A DNA stretch of 64,000 bases from Serratia sarumanii (GTDB lineage Bacteria; Pseudomonadota; Gammaproteobacteria; Enterobacterales; Enterobacteriaceae), in NCBI RefSeq assembly GCF_029962605.1, contig NZ_CP124750.1, forward strand, positions 3,038,001-3,102,000, read 5' to 3'. A program made the translations under genes and the position numbers. This document shows, piece by piece, positions 45,928 through 54,273 of the stretch. Within the stretch, counting starts at the first letter, position 1. Every line of letters starts with the position of its first letter. Under the pieces are notes generated by a model. It did no database searches. It was given only the letters and a program-made list of their open reading frames with translations, and was not told the DNA's origin.

Positions 45928-46803
45928 ATGGATCCGCTCAGCCAACTGTTGATGCTTAACGACATGCGCGGTTATGTGGCGCGCGATTGCCATTTCAGCG
46001 GCGAGTGGCGCTCGCCGCATGCCGCCGGGGAGTGGAGCCAGATCCGCTGGCACATGGTGCTGGCGGGCAGCTGTCGGCTGGAGATCCCCGGCGGCCGGCC
46101 GGTACCGCTGGAGCAAGGCAGCCTGCTGTTCTTGCCGCACAACTCCGCCCACCGCCTACTGCCGGAGAGGGCCGACAGCGCCACGCACCTGCTGTGCGGC
46201 GTGCAAATCTTGCCGCACAGCGCGTCGCCGCTGCTGGCGAGCCTGCCGGAATGTTTGCTGTTCAACAGCCGCCAACAGGGGCGGCTGGCGCTGCTGCAGG
46301 CGACCGGCCAGCTGCTGAGCGATGAGTTCAGCCAACAGGGCCAGGGGCACAACGCCATTGTCAGCCAGACCATGGCGCTGCTGTTCGCGCTGGCGATCCG
46401 CGCCTGGCTGGCCCAGCCAAATCAGAGCGGCAATCTGGTCGCCGCGTTGCTGCATCCGCAGTTGGGCAACGTGGTTGAACAGATGCTGCGCCGCCCGCAA
46501 CATCCCTGGACGCTGGTTGAACTGAGCAAACAGGCCCATATGTCGCGCGCCAACTTCGCCCGCGTCTTTCGTCAGGTCACGCAGCAAACGCCGCTGCAGG
46601 CCCTTACCGCCATCCGCATGCAGCTGGCGGCCCGGCTGCTGGCGCGCCAGGCGTTGCCGCTGAGCCGTATCGCCGAACAGGCCGGCTATTCGTCGGAGGT
46701 GGCGCTGCACAAAGCCTTCACCCGCCACTTCGGCCTGACGCCGGGAAAATTCCGCCAGCAGGCCGCCGAGACACCGCCGGACGCTTGCCCGATCCCGGCG
46801 TAA
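45928..46803 (+). CDS. rclR: AraC-family activator, RclR type
   Basis: 291 residues. A cupin-type N-terminal sensor domain (about 1-170, with SGEWRSPHAAGEWSQIRWHMVLAGSC) is followed by the two-HTH AraC domain at about 190-285 (LSKQAHMSRANFARVFRQVTQQTPLQAL, AEQAGYSSEVALHKAFTRHFGLTPGKFR). In E. coli, RclR senses HOCl through Cys oxidation; here Cys near residues 50 and 90-110 are present (AGSCRLE, LLCGVQ). AGGAG lies 6 nt before the ATG. It is divergent to rclC. Confidence 0.87.
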   Translation: MDPLSQLLMLNDMRGYVARDCHFSGEWRSPHAAGEWSQIRWHMVLAGSCRLEIPGGRPVPLEQGSLLFLPHNSAHRLLPERADSATHLLCGVQILPHSASPLLASLPECLLFNSRQQGRLALLQATGQLLSDEFSQQGQGHNAIVSQTMALLFALAIRAWLAQPNQSGNLVAALLHPQLGNVVEQMLRRPQHPWTLVELSKQAHMSRANFARVFRQVTQQTPLQALTAIRMQLAARLLARQALPLSRIAEQAGYSSEVALHKAFTRHFGLTPGKFRQQAAETPPDACPIPA

Positions 46804-46962
46804 CCTCCCACCCCGCCTTACTGTTTAGTAAACAACTCGGCCGCCGCCTGACAACTCTCACAAATGCGCGATCCCATGCGGGTTTCGCCCCGGTTGCGGC
46901 TTGCCTGCGCCTGTCTTCCCTTATAGATTGCAGGCTAACGGCAGGCAGCAAGGTATCGGCAA

Positions 46963-48000
46963 ATGGCAAATATTCGAGATGTCGCACGGTTGGCCGGCGT
47001 CTCTATCAGCAGCGTGTCGAACCTGCTGAATAATCGCAGCCACCAGATGAGCGCGCAGACCCGTGGGCGCATCGAACAAGCGATGGCAACCCTGGGGTAT
47101 CGGCCGGCCCGAACGGCGGCGTTGCCCGCACCGCAGGCGAAGATCATCGGCCTGCTGCTGCCGTCGATCGTCAACCCGAGCTTTTCGGCGCTGGCGCATG
47201 CGGTCGACGGCGCGGCGCGGGCTCATCGCTACCGCGTCTTGCTCGGCAACGCCTACCGTCAGGAACAGGAAGAGGCCGCGTTTATCGACGATATGTTCCT
47301 GCATGGCGTGCGCGGCATCATTGTGGCGGCGAGCGACATTCGCCAGACCCATTTTGTCCGGGCCGCCGAGAGAGGCATGAAGATCGTCAGCTACGACAGC
47401 CCGTTCGCCGAGCAGATGGCCACCGATGCCCGGCTGTTCGACAGCGTATCGATGGACAATATCGCCGCCGGGCGCCTGGCCGCGCAGCACCTGCTCGAAC
47501 GCGGCTGCCGACACATTGTGTTCGCCACCGAAGCGACGCTGACCGTCGGGCGCAGCCACAAGATCGACGGTTTTCTAAGTGCGCTGGGGCACAGCCTGAG
47601 CGAACGCCAACGGGTGATCGAAGGCAAAGCCAACAGCGCCTACGGCGACACGGAAATGTTCGAATTAGGGCTGACGCTGGCGCCGCGCGTGCTCGCGCTG
47701 ACGCCGCGCCCGGACGGCATCGTGGCGATTAACGATGCGCTGGGCATCGGGCTGATGGTGGGGCTGCGCGCCGCCGGCGTCCAGGTGCCCGCAGACATCT
47801 CGGTAATCGGCATCGACAATATCGCGCTGGCCGGCCTGGCCGAACCGGGGCTGACGTCCGTCAGGCCGCCGCTGGCGGAGATGGCGCAGCTGATGGTCGA
47901 GCGCCTGATCGGCCGCATCAACGATGATGCGCAACCGCCCGGCGAGTTTCTCTTCCCGCCGACGGTCATCAGCCGGCGCTCGGTCAAAGCCGCCGGCTAA
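46963..48000 (+). CDS. LacI-family transcriptional repressor
   Basis: 345 residues. N-terminal LacI HTH (ANIRDVARLAGVSISSVSNLLNN) and hinge helix, then a periplasmic-binding-like effector domain (IIGLLLPSIVNPSFSALAHAVDGAA, VIGIDNIALAGLAEPGLTSVRPP). It is followed 198 bp later by a transporter/dehydrogenase/mutarotase unit that it most likely controls. The effector is presumably a sugar or sugar acid. Confidence 0.9.
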   Translation: MANIRDVARLAGVSISSVSNLLNNRSHQMSAQTRGRIEQAMATLGYRPARTAALPAPQAKIIGLLLPSIVNPSFSALAHAVDGAARAHRYRVLLGNAYRQEQEEAAFIDDMFLHGVRGIIVAASDIRQTHFVRAAERGMKIVSYDSPFAEQMATDARLFDSVSMDNIAAGRLAAQHLLERGCRHIVFATEATLTVGRSHKIDGFLSALGHSLSERQRVIEGKANSAYGDTEMFELGLTLAPRVLALTPRPDGIVAINDALGIGLMVGLRAAGVQVPADISVIGIDNIALAGLAEPGLTSVRPPLAEMAQLMVERLIGRINDDAQPPGEFLFPPTVISRRSVKAAG

Positions 48001-48198
48001 ATGAAATAACAGCGTCTTCCCCAGGCGATGCGCCGCGGCATCGTCCGGATCGGTGTCAGCCAAAACAAAGGAACAGGCCGTCGGGCTTAAGGGATGCCCG
48101 CGCCTCAATGAATCAGCGTCGTGCCATTATTTAACATTCAGCTCAGGGTAATGAGCCGGGCCTCTATTATTCCGATTAACCACATTGGAAATATCAAA

Positions 48199-49506
48199 AT
48201 GAAAATAAGCAAGCCGCAGGATATTGAACGCAGCGCTATCAGGAAATTGACGCTGCATATTGTCCCCCTCATGATTTTATTGTATTTCCTGGCGTTTCTC
48301 GATCGCAATAACATGGCCTACGCCGCCAAAGCGCTGGAAGATAACCTGGGCCTGACCGCCTCGGCCTTCGGCTTCGCCTCCGGGATTTTCTTTATCGGCT
48401 ATTTCCTGTTTGAAATACCCAGCAACGCCGGCACCATTAAATTCGGCCCGCGCATCTGGTTCGCCAGAATATTAATTTCCTGGGGCATCTTCGCGACCCT
48501 GCTCGGCTTTGTACGCACGCCGCTGGAGCTGTATATCTGCCGTTTTATGCTGGGCGTGTGCGAAGCCGGATTCTTTCCCTCGGTGGTGTATTACTTTACG
48601 GTGTTCTTCCCGGAAAAATACCGCACCAAAATTCTCGGCATGTTCATCATCGTCCAGCCGCTGTCCAACGCCGTCGGCTCGCCGATTTCCGGCTTTATTC
48701 TCAATATTCAGCATGACTGGTTCGGGTTCGCCCCCTGGCAGCTGCTGTTTATCCTCGAAGGGTTGCCGCCGATCGTCATCGGCCTGCTGATCCCGTTCCT
48801 CATCAAGAACTCGCCCAAGGACGTTGGTTATCTGAACGTGGAGGAAAAGGCCTGGCTGATGAGCAACGCCGGCCGCTCCAAATCCGGCTCTAAAATCACG
48901 CTGGGCGACTTCCTGAAAGGGATGAAGAACAAGAAATACCTGCTCTACGCACTGCTCAACTTCGGCATGGTGTGCGGCATTTACGGCTTCGGCACCTGGC
49001 TGCCGTCGATCATTACCGCCCTCTCCGGCGGCGATATCTTCCGCGTCAGCCTGCTGGCGCTCATTCCCTACGGCCTGGCCGCGCTGCTGGTGTACCCGTG
49101 GAGCCTGTGGGCCAGCAAAACCAAAAAGCTCGGCGTATTCGCCGGCCTCAGCATGGTGGTCGCTGCTATCGGCCTGATGGGGGCGGTGACGTTTTTTAAA
49201 TACGATCCGCTCGTCGCGCTGTCGTTCCTGTGCATCGCCGCTATCGGCATCTACACCGCCGTACCGCCGTTTTTATCTATGCCCGCCAATATTTCCACCG
49301 GCGCGGCCGCGGCCGCCGGGCTGGCGGTGGTCAGCTGCATCGGCAATATCGGCGGCTTCGTCGCGCCTTATGCGGTGGGCGTGCTGAACGATCTGACCGG
49401 CAGCAGCGCGCCGGGGCTGTTTTTCCTGGCCTCGTGCCTGCTGGCCACCGGGTTGATCTGCATTTTCTACTGCGCGAAACAGCGTGAAGGCGTCATCAAT
49501 ACTTAA
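48199..49506 (+). CDS. MFS transporter, anion:cation symporter (ACS) type
   Basis: 435 residues from the ATG at 48199 (GGAA 9 nt upstream); a more distant ATG at 48121 would add an unlikely hydrophilic 26 residues. Twelve hydrophobic segments. The ACS signature FLDRNNMAYAAKALEDNLGLTASAFGFASGIFFIGYFLFEIPSN is characteristic of carboxylate and hexonate transporters (tartrate, galactonate, phthalate). It is followed at 21 bp by an SDR gene. A substrate that is a sugar acid or related compound is inferred from family and context. Confidence 0.88.
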   Translation: MKISKPQDIERSAIRKLTLHIVPLMILLYFLAFLDRNNMAYAAKALEDNLGLTASAFGFASGIFFIGYFLFEIPSNAGTIKFGPRIWFARILISWGIFATLLGFVRTPLELYICRFMLGVCEAGFFPSVVYYFTVFFPEKYRTKILGMFIIVQPLSNAVGSPISGFILNIQHDWFGFAPWQLLFILEGLPPIVIGLLIPFLIKNSPKDVGYLNVEEKAWLMSNAGRSKSGSKITLGDFLKGMKNKKYLLYALLNFGMVCGIYGFGTWLPSIITALSGGDIFRVSLLALIPYGLAALLVYPWSLWASKTKKLGVFAGLSMVVAAIGLMGAVTFFKYDPLVALSFLCIAAIGIYTAVPPFLSMPANISTGAAAAAGLAVVSCIGNIGGFVAPYAVGVLNDLTGSSAPGLFFLASCLLATGLICIFYCAKQREGVINT

Positions 49507-49527
49507 CGAACCAATAAGGAGTCAATC

Positions 49528-50289
49528 ATGGGCGATCTTGCGGGCAAAAAGGTGTTTATCACCGGGGCGGAACAGGGCATCGGCCGCGCCACCGCAGAGC
49601 GGCTGATCAAGGCCGGTTGCGACATCTATTTTCACTATCACAGCGACGAAAGCGGCCCCAAAGCGCTGGTGGCGCTGGCCCATTCATTGGGGCAAAAGGC
49701 CGCTTACGGCTACGCCGATCTCATCGATAGCGACGAAACGCTGCGCTGCGTCTCGGCCGGCGCCGAGTTTCTCGGCGGCATCGATATTCTGGTCAATAAC
49801 GTCGGCGGCATCGTCGGGCGAAAATGGCTGGGCGAGATCGACCGCGCCTTCTGGCAAACCGTGATCGACGTGAACATGACCACCATGCTGAACGTGACAC
49901 AAAGCGCGCTGCCGTTCCTGAAGGCGGCAAACGGCGCCAGCATCGTCAACCTGGCGTCGCAGGCCGGCCGCGCCGGCGGGCACTCTGGCTCGCTGGTCTA
50001 TTCCGCCACCAAGGGCGCGGTGCTCACCTGGACGCGCTCGCTGGCGGCAGAGCTGGGCGAATACGGCATCCGGGTGAACGCGGTGGCGCCCGGCCTGATC
50101 CTCGGCACCCGCTTCCATAATCGCCACACCACCCAGGCATCGGCGGAGGAAACCGTTCGCGCCATCCCGCTGGGCCGTGCAGGCACGCCGGACGACGTGG
50201 CGCGCGCCATCGCCTTCCTGGCGGCAGAGTACGACGGCTTCATCTCCGGCGCCACCCTCGACATCAACGGCGGCATCTACCGCATGTAA
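49528..50289 (+). CDS. Short-chain dehydrogenase/reductase
   Basis: 253-residue classical SDR. Cofactor loop TGAEQGIGRATAERL, NNVGG structural motif, catalytic Ser in NLASQAGRAGG-context and the YxxxK pair in VYSATKGAVLTWTRSLA, then VRVNAVAPGLI-type stretch. AAGGAG lies 6 nt before the ATG. Placed between a sugar-type transporter and a mutarotase, it probably oxidises a free sugar or polyol at an early step. Confidence 0.9.
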   Translation: MGDLAGKKVFITGAEQGIGRATAERLIKAGCDIYFHYHSDESGPKALVALAHSLGQKAAYGYADLIDSDETLRCVSAGAEFLGGIDILVNNVGGIVGRKWLGEIDRAFWQTVIDVNMTTMLNVTQSALPFLKAANGASIVNLASQAGRAGGHSGSLVYSATKGAVLTWTRSLAAELGEYGIRVNAVAPGLILGTRFHNRHTTQASAEETVRAIPLGRAGTPDDVARAIAFLAAEYDGFISGATLDINGGIYRM

Positions 50290-50337
50290 TTCAGCCGCGG
50301 GCGGCACGGCTGCCGCCCCCTATTCAGGTATCGCCTT

Positions 50338-50754
50338 ATGATTAAATCCTCCATCACCCACCCGCCGCTGCTCGCCGCGCTGGCGCAATGCGGGCATAAA
50401 ACCCAGGTACTGATCGCCGACGGCAACTACGCCTGCGTGACGCACGCGCCGAAAGACGCCACCGTGGTCTATCTGAACCTGGCGCCCGGCACGCTCGCCG
50501 CCCCGCCGATCCTGGAAAAGCTGCTGGCCTGCATCAACGTGGAAAGCGCCGCGCTGATGGCCTGCCCGCCGGACTTCACCAACACCATCGAAGCCGAATA
50601 TCGGCAGCTGCTGCCGGCACAGTGCCCGGTCGAACATCTGCCGCGCGAGGCGTTTTACGCCGCGGTCAAATCGGATCGGACGCTGCTGGTGATCGCCTCC
50701 GGCGAGCAGCGCCGCTTCGCCAACCTGCTGCTGACGGTGGCGCCGGTGGTGTGA
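50338..50754 (+). CDS. RbsD/FucU-family sugar mutarotase
   Basis: 138 residues. RbsD/FucU fold: HPPLLAALAQCGHKTQVLIADGNY with the conserved His-Lys-x-Asp at the active site, and a C-terminal FANLLLTVAPVV. The family interconverts anomers of fucose, ribose and related sugars. It is closer to FucU than RbsD (inference). It ends the transporter-SDR-mutarotase operon, just before a strong terminator. Confidence 0.85.
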   Translation: MIKSSITHPPLLAALAQCGHKTQVLIADGNYACVTHAPKDATVVYLNLAPGTLAAPPILEKLLACINVESAALMACPPDFTNTIEAEYRQLLPAQCPVEHLPREAFYAAVKSDRTLLVIASGEQRRFANLLLTVAPVV

Positions 50755-50779
50755 AAAATGGACATGTCGATAGGATAAA

Positions 50780-50801
50780 AAGAGGGGGCTCCCCCCCTCT
50801 T
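50780..50801. terminator. Bidirectional terminator between the mutarotase operon and the bacteriocin gene
   Basis: Stem AAGAGGGGG / CCCCCTCTT with a CTCC loop. On the - strand the right arm is preceded by AAGAG and followed by TTTTT-like sequence (TTTTATCC), giving good termination of the bacteriocin transcript; on + it ends the mutarotase operon. Confidence 0.75.
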
Positions 50802-50805
50802 GCGG

Positions 50806-52149
50806 TTACAGATCCACAATCAGTTTTTCCAGTTCTCCTGCAAGAGCCGCATCGATATAGCTGGTAGCCCAGCCAAACAGATAAGCGAATGCAAAAATGC
50901 CCACCGTCGACGACACCAGCGTCGGCGCGAAAAACGCGGCGATAGCGGAGAGCGTGTAGCCTGCCCCGATGGACAACCCGAGCGCCTCAAGCTGATTACG
51001 GAACGCTTTCCAGCTGCCGGTAGAGAAACCCTCGATCGCGGCGTTTGTCAGGTCCGCCCCTTTAATCGCCCAATCCACGCCGGTAAACGCCTTGCCCAAT
51101 ACCCGCGCATTGCGGGCATACTGTTCCGCATCGATCTTTTTCAACCAGGCGACAATCGCCGCTTTATCCTGCGCCTTGAGCTTTTTGTTCAAGCCCTTCG
51201 TCAATTGCTCGTAGGTTTTTTCCGCATCCTGCACATTGCGGATATATCTGCCTTGAATTCCTGCCTCCAAATCCTTGGCGAGCTTGGCGTATTTCGCGCC
51301 GAGCTTTTCCGCAATGTCTTTATTGATGCCGGCGGCCAGGCTGACGCCATCCTTGATCGCTTTTAATTCCGCATTTTGATATTCGACGAACTCCTTAACG
51401 ATATTTTTTACCGTGCCTGGAGATTTCACCGGCTTACCGTTGGCATATTTCACCTCCATGCCATTCAGGTTATCCCCTCTCACCACGGCGATAAACGCGG
51501 GCCGGTTCTTATTGGCCTTATAGTAGAGACTGTAGGTCGCCATTCCGGCTTGCTTTTCCACCTTCAAATGATGAAAGCCGAAATAACTCCCGGTCGTGCG
51601 GGTCGTCGAGAACTCACCGCTTTTGCCGTTACCATGCCAGCCGTTGACGGGCCGATCGCGGTGTGAGTCTGTCACGAAACTGCCTAACGAAGAGGCGCCG
51701 ATCTGCCCGGCGTTCAGGCCATTACTACCACCTTTACCGGGGGTTGAAGTTTTGCGCGCATGGCCGGTTTCGATATCCCCGATCGCCACCATTCCGCCCT
51801 TGGCGTTGACTCCCATCACCAGTCCACCCAGGCCAATGTGCTTAGCCTGATCGGCCGTCAGACCTGTGGCAGAAAGGCTCAGCGTGCCGGACGGGCTGAC
51901 GCTTTCAATACGCAATTGTGCATCCGGGTTGATTCTGCGCGCCGCCTTGATCACCGCCGCCAGCTTCATGCGCAACGCCGGATCGTTTTGGATCGCCGCT
52001 ATCTGTTGCTGTTCCGGGCTGTTGCCAACACTGGCGCCGCCGCGATCGCCGGAATGGCCCTTATCACCGCCCCCAGGTTCTGGGCCCGTACCACGTTCAG
52101 AACTCCAGTTAGTTCCATCCCCTTTACCGCCATAATTAAATCCAGGCAT
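50806..52149 (-). CDS. Pore-forming colicin-like bacteriocin
   Basis: 447 residues from the ATG at 52149 (AGGA 8 nt upstream); a longer frame to 52251 lacks a site. The Gly/Ser-rich N terminus (DGTNWSSERGTGPEPGGG) resembles the disordered Tol-binding translocation segment of E-type and A-type colicins. A middle receptor-type domain (about 60-250) and a helical linker follow. A C-terminal pore-forming domain (about 260-447) ends with the hydrophobic helical hairpin LGLSIGAGYTLSAIAAFFAP...GIFAFAYLFGWA, as in colicin A/S4. The only adjacent genes are the mutarotase and an isochorismatase; no immunity or lysis gene is recognisable. No LexA box was found upstream. Confidence 0.85.
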   Translation of the reverse strand: MPGFNYGGKGDGTNWSSERGTGPEPGGGDKGHSGDRGGASVGNSPEQQQIAAIQNDPALRMKLAAVIKAARRINPDAQLRIESVSPSGTLSLSATGLTADQAKHIGLGGLVMGVNAKGGMVAIGDIETGHARKTSTPGKGGSNGLNAGQIGASSLGSFVTDSHRDRPVNGWHGNGKSGEFSTTRTTGSYFGFHHLKVEKQAGMATYSLYYKANKNRPAFIAVVRGDNLNGMEVKYANGKPVKSPGTVKNIVKEFVEYQNAELKAIKDGVSLAAGINKDIAEKLGAKYAKLAKDLEAGIQGRYIRNVQDAEKTYEQLTKGLNKKLKAQDKAAIVAWLKKIDAEQYARNARVLGKAFTGVDWAIKGADLTNAAIEGFSTGSWKAFRNQLEALGLSIGAGYTLSAIAAFFAPTLVSSTVGIFAFAYLFGWATSYIDAALAGELEKLIVDL

Positions 52150-52523
52150 ATGCTTAATCCTTATTTCTTTATTATCAACATACCGAGAAATACGCACGAC
52201 GTAATTCTCGGCAAACCAATTTTTAACTGCCCGTCCGTTATAGAAATTCACAGCAACAAGAACAATGCATGGTGGCTGTGTGGCAGATCAAACAAAGAGA
52301 AACGGCGTTAACGACAGAAATATGACGACCGAAAAACTTGATAGTCATAAATAGAAGGCGCTTACAGGAGGGGGGATATGCTACGGTTTCCGATCCCGAT
52401 TCAGATAACAGCCGCACACGAATTTGGCCCAAAAATACCGAATGTGGTCACCTGCCCTACTCTTGCACGATGAGCGGATGGCAAATAATGGCTCCCGAAC
52501 TTATCGTTAACAGGAGAGTACAA

Positions 52524-53237
52524 ATGAAAGCTTTGGTTCATGCCACCTTGCTGGCCGCCATGATGGGCGCCGCTTCCTTCAATGCATTGGCTCAGGAGAC
52601 CGAGAACGTGAATAGTAAAACCATCAGGGCCATGTCGGGCGCCCCCGCCACCACTAACCTGTCCGCCGCCAAAACGGCGCTGATCGTGGTGGATATCCAG
52701 AATGAATATTATGCAGGCAATAACTTCCGCGGCAAGATGGTTATCCCGGATGGCCAGAAGGTGTTGGATAACAGTAACAAGCTGGTTGAGTTCGCCCGCA
52801 AAAACGGCATGCCGGTCTATTTCGTGCGGCATCTGGGGCCGGCCAACGGCCCGCTGTTTGCCGAAGGCTCGGTCTACGCCGAATTCCATCAGGCGCTGCA
52901 ACCCGCTAAAGGGGATGTAGTGATCACCAAAGCGACGCCGAGCGCGTTCATCGGCACCGATCTGGATGCGCAGCTGAAGAAGCAGGGCATCAAAACGCTG
53001 ATTGTGGCCGGTTTGATGACGCACATGTGCATCTCTTCTACCGCACGCGACGCGGTGCCGCTCGGCTATGATGTGTTGATCCCGCAAGACGCGACGGCGA
53101 CGCGCGATCTGGACGACGGCGCGGGCGGCGTGGTCGATCATCGCGTGTTGCAGCGGGCGGCGCTGGCCGCGGTGGCGGACGTGTTTGCGGAAATCAAAAC
53201 TACCGAGGGCATCCTGGCGCTGCCGGTGACCAAATAA
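52524..53237 (+). CDS. Exported isochorismatase-fold cysteine hydrolase
   Basis: 237 residues from the ATG at 52524 (AGGAGA 6 nt upstream). Sec signal peptide about 1-23 (LLAAMMGAASFNALA). Isochorismatase-like domain with catalytic Asp in LIVVDIQNEYY, Lys in DVVITKATPSAF and the nucleophile Cys in GLMTHMCISSTARDA. Most relatives are cytoplasmic; an exported one is uncommon. The reaction is unknown. The following AraC/GlxA regulator may control it. Confidence 0.85.
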   Translation: MKALVHATLLAAMMGAASFNALAQETENVNSKTIRAMSGAPATTNLSAAKTALIVVDIQNEYYAGNNFRGKMVIPDGQKVLDNSNKLVEFARKNGMPVYFVRHLGPANGPLFAEGSVYAEFHQALQPAKGDVVITKATPSAFIGTDLDAQLKKQGIKTLIVAGLMTHMCISSTARDAVPLGYDVLIPQDATATRDLDDGAGGVVDHRVLQRAALAAVADVFAEIKTTEGILALPVTK

Positions 53238-53289
53238 GGTTCAGCACGCCGCTCCCCGGCGGCGCACACTGCAAGAGGCGTTATCGCGG

Positions 53290-54273
53290 ATGAAAATAGG
53301 CATTGTGGTTTTCGACGGCATCATTCCCTTTCACCTTTCGGTGCCCTTTGCGGTGTTTGAAAAAGTGCTGGCGCCTTCAGGCGCGCCGCTGTGCGAACTG
53401 ACCCTGTGCGCCGCCGAGCCTGGCGAGCTGAAAACCAATGCCGGTTTTTCCATTGTGGTCAACCTTGGGCTCGGCGCGCTGAGCGGCATGGATATGGTGA
53501 TCGTGCCCAGTTGGGACGATCCGGCCCGCCAGCCGGAACCCGCGCTGCTGGATGCGCTGTGCCATGCCCATGCCGCCGGCGCCACCGTCGTCGGCCTTTG
53601 CATGGGCGCATTCGTGCTGGCGGCGGCGGGCCTGCTGAATCATCGCCGGGCCACTACCCACTGGCGCTGGCTGCCGGACTTTCAGCAACGTTATCCGGCG
53701 GTGCTCGTCGAAAATGACGTGCTGTATCTCGATGAAGGGGATGTCGTGACGTCGGCCGGCACCGCCGCCGGCATCGATTGCTGCCTGCACCTGGTGAGAA
53801 AACGCTGGGGCGCGGACATGGCGGCGCAGGCGGCGCGCCAGTTGGTAGTGCCCCCTCACCGGCAAGGCGGACAATCGCAGTATGTCGCGCTGCCGGTGCA
53901 AAATACCCGCCAGGGGGACAACTTTTCCTTGGCGCTGGCCTGGGCGATGGAAAACCTGCATCAGATGCTGTCGTTGGATAGTCTCGCGCAGAAAGCCTGC
54001 ATGAGCCGCCGCAGCTTTACCCGCCGGTTTCAGCAAACCACGGGCACCCGCTTTTCGCTTTGGCTGCTGAATCAGCGCCTCATCGCCGCACAGCGTTTGC
54101 TGGAAAAGAGCGACTGCTCGGTGGAAACCATCGCGGAAAAGGTCGGCTTTCCCTCTACCACCTCATTGCGGCGTCACTTTCTTAAGCAACTGAACACCTC
54201 GCCCTCGCGCTACCGGCGTGAGTTTCGCGGCGACAGCCGCACCACCGGAATATCCGCCAGCCGGGTGGTGTAG
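53290..54273 (+). CDS. GlxA-type AraC regulator with DJ-1/PfpI domain
   Basis: 327 residues. The N-terminal DJ-1/PfpI-like domain (about 1-175) keeps the nucleophile-elbow Cys in VVGLCMGAFVLAAAGLL. The C-terminal AraC domain (about 215-315) shows AQKACMSRRSFTRRFQQTTGTRFSLWL and AEKVGFPSTTSLRRHFLKQL. It is 52 bp downstream of the exported hydrolase, probably functionally linked. The 3' end overlaps the convergent umuC gene by 64 bp. Confidence 0.88.
   Translation: MKIGIVVFDGIIPFHLSVPFAVFEKVLAPSGAPLCELTLCAAEPGELKTNAGFSIVVNLGLGALSGMDMVIVPSWDDPARQPEPALLDALCHAHAAGATVVGLCMGAFVLAAAGLLNHRRATTHWRWLPDFQQRYPAVLVENDVLYLDEGDVVTSAGTAAGIDCCLHLVRKRWGADMAAQAARQLVVPPHRQGGQSQYVALPVQNTRQGDNFSLALAWAMENLHQMLSLDSLAQKACMSRRSFTRRFQQTTGTRFSLWLLNQRLIAAQRLLEKSDCSVETIAEKVGFPSTTSLRRHFLKQLNTSPSRYRREFRGDSRTTGISASRVV

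Noticed and set aside
52150..52523. A possible LexA box for the bacteriocin at CTGTGTGGCAGATCAA
   Set aside because: It does not fit CTG-N10-CAG; the second half-site is CAA and the centre is GC-rich.
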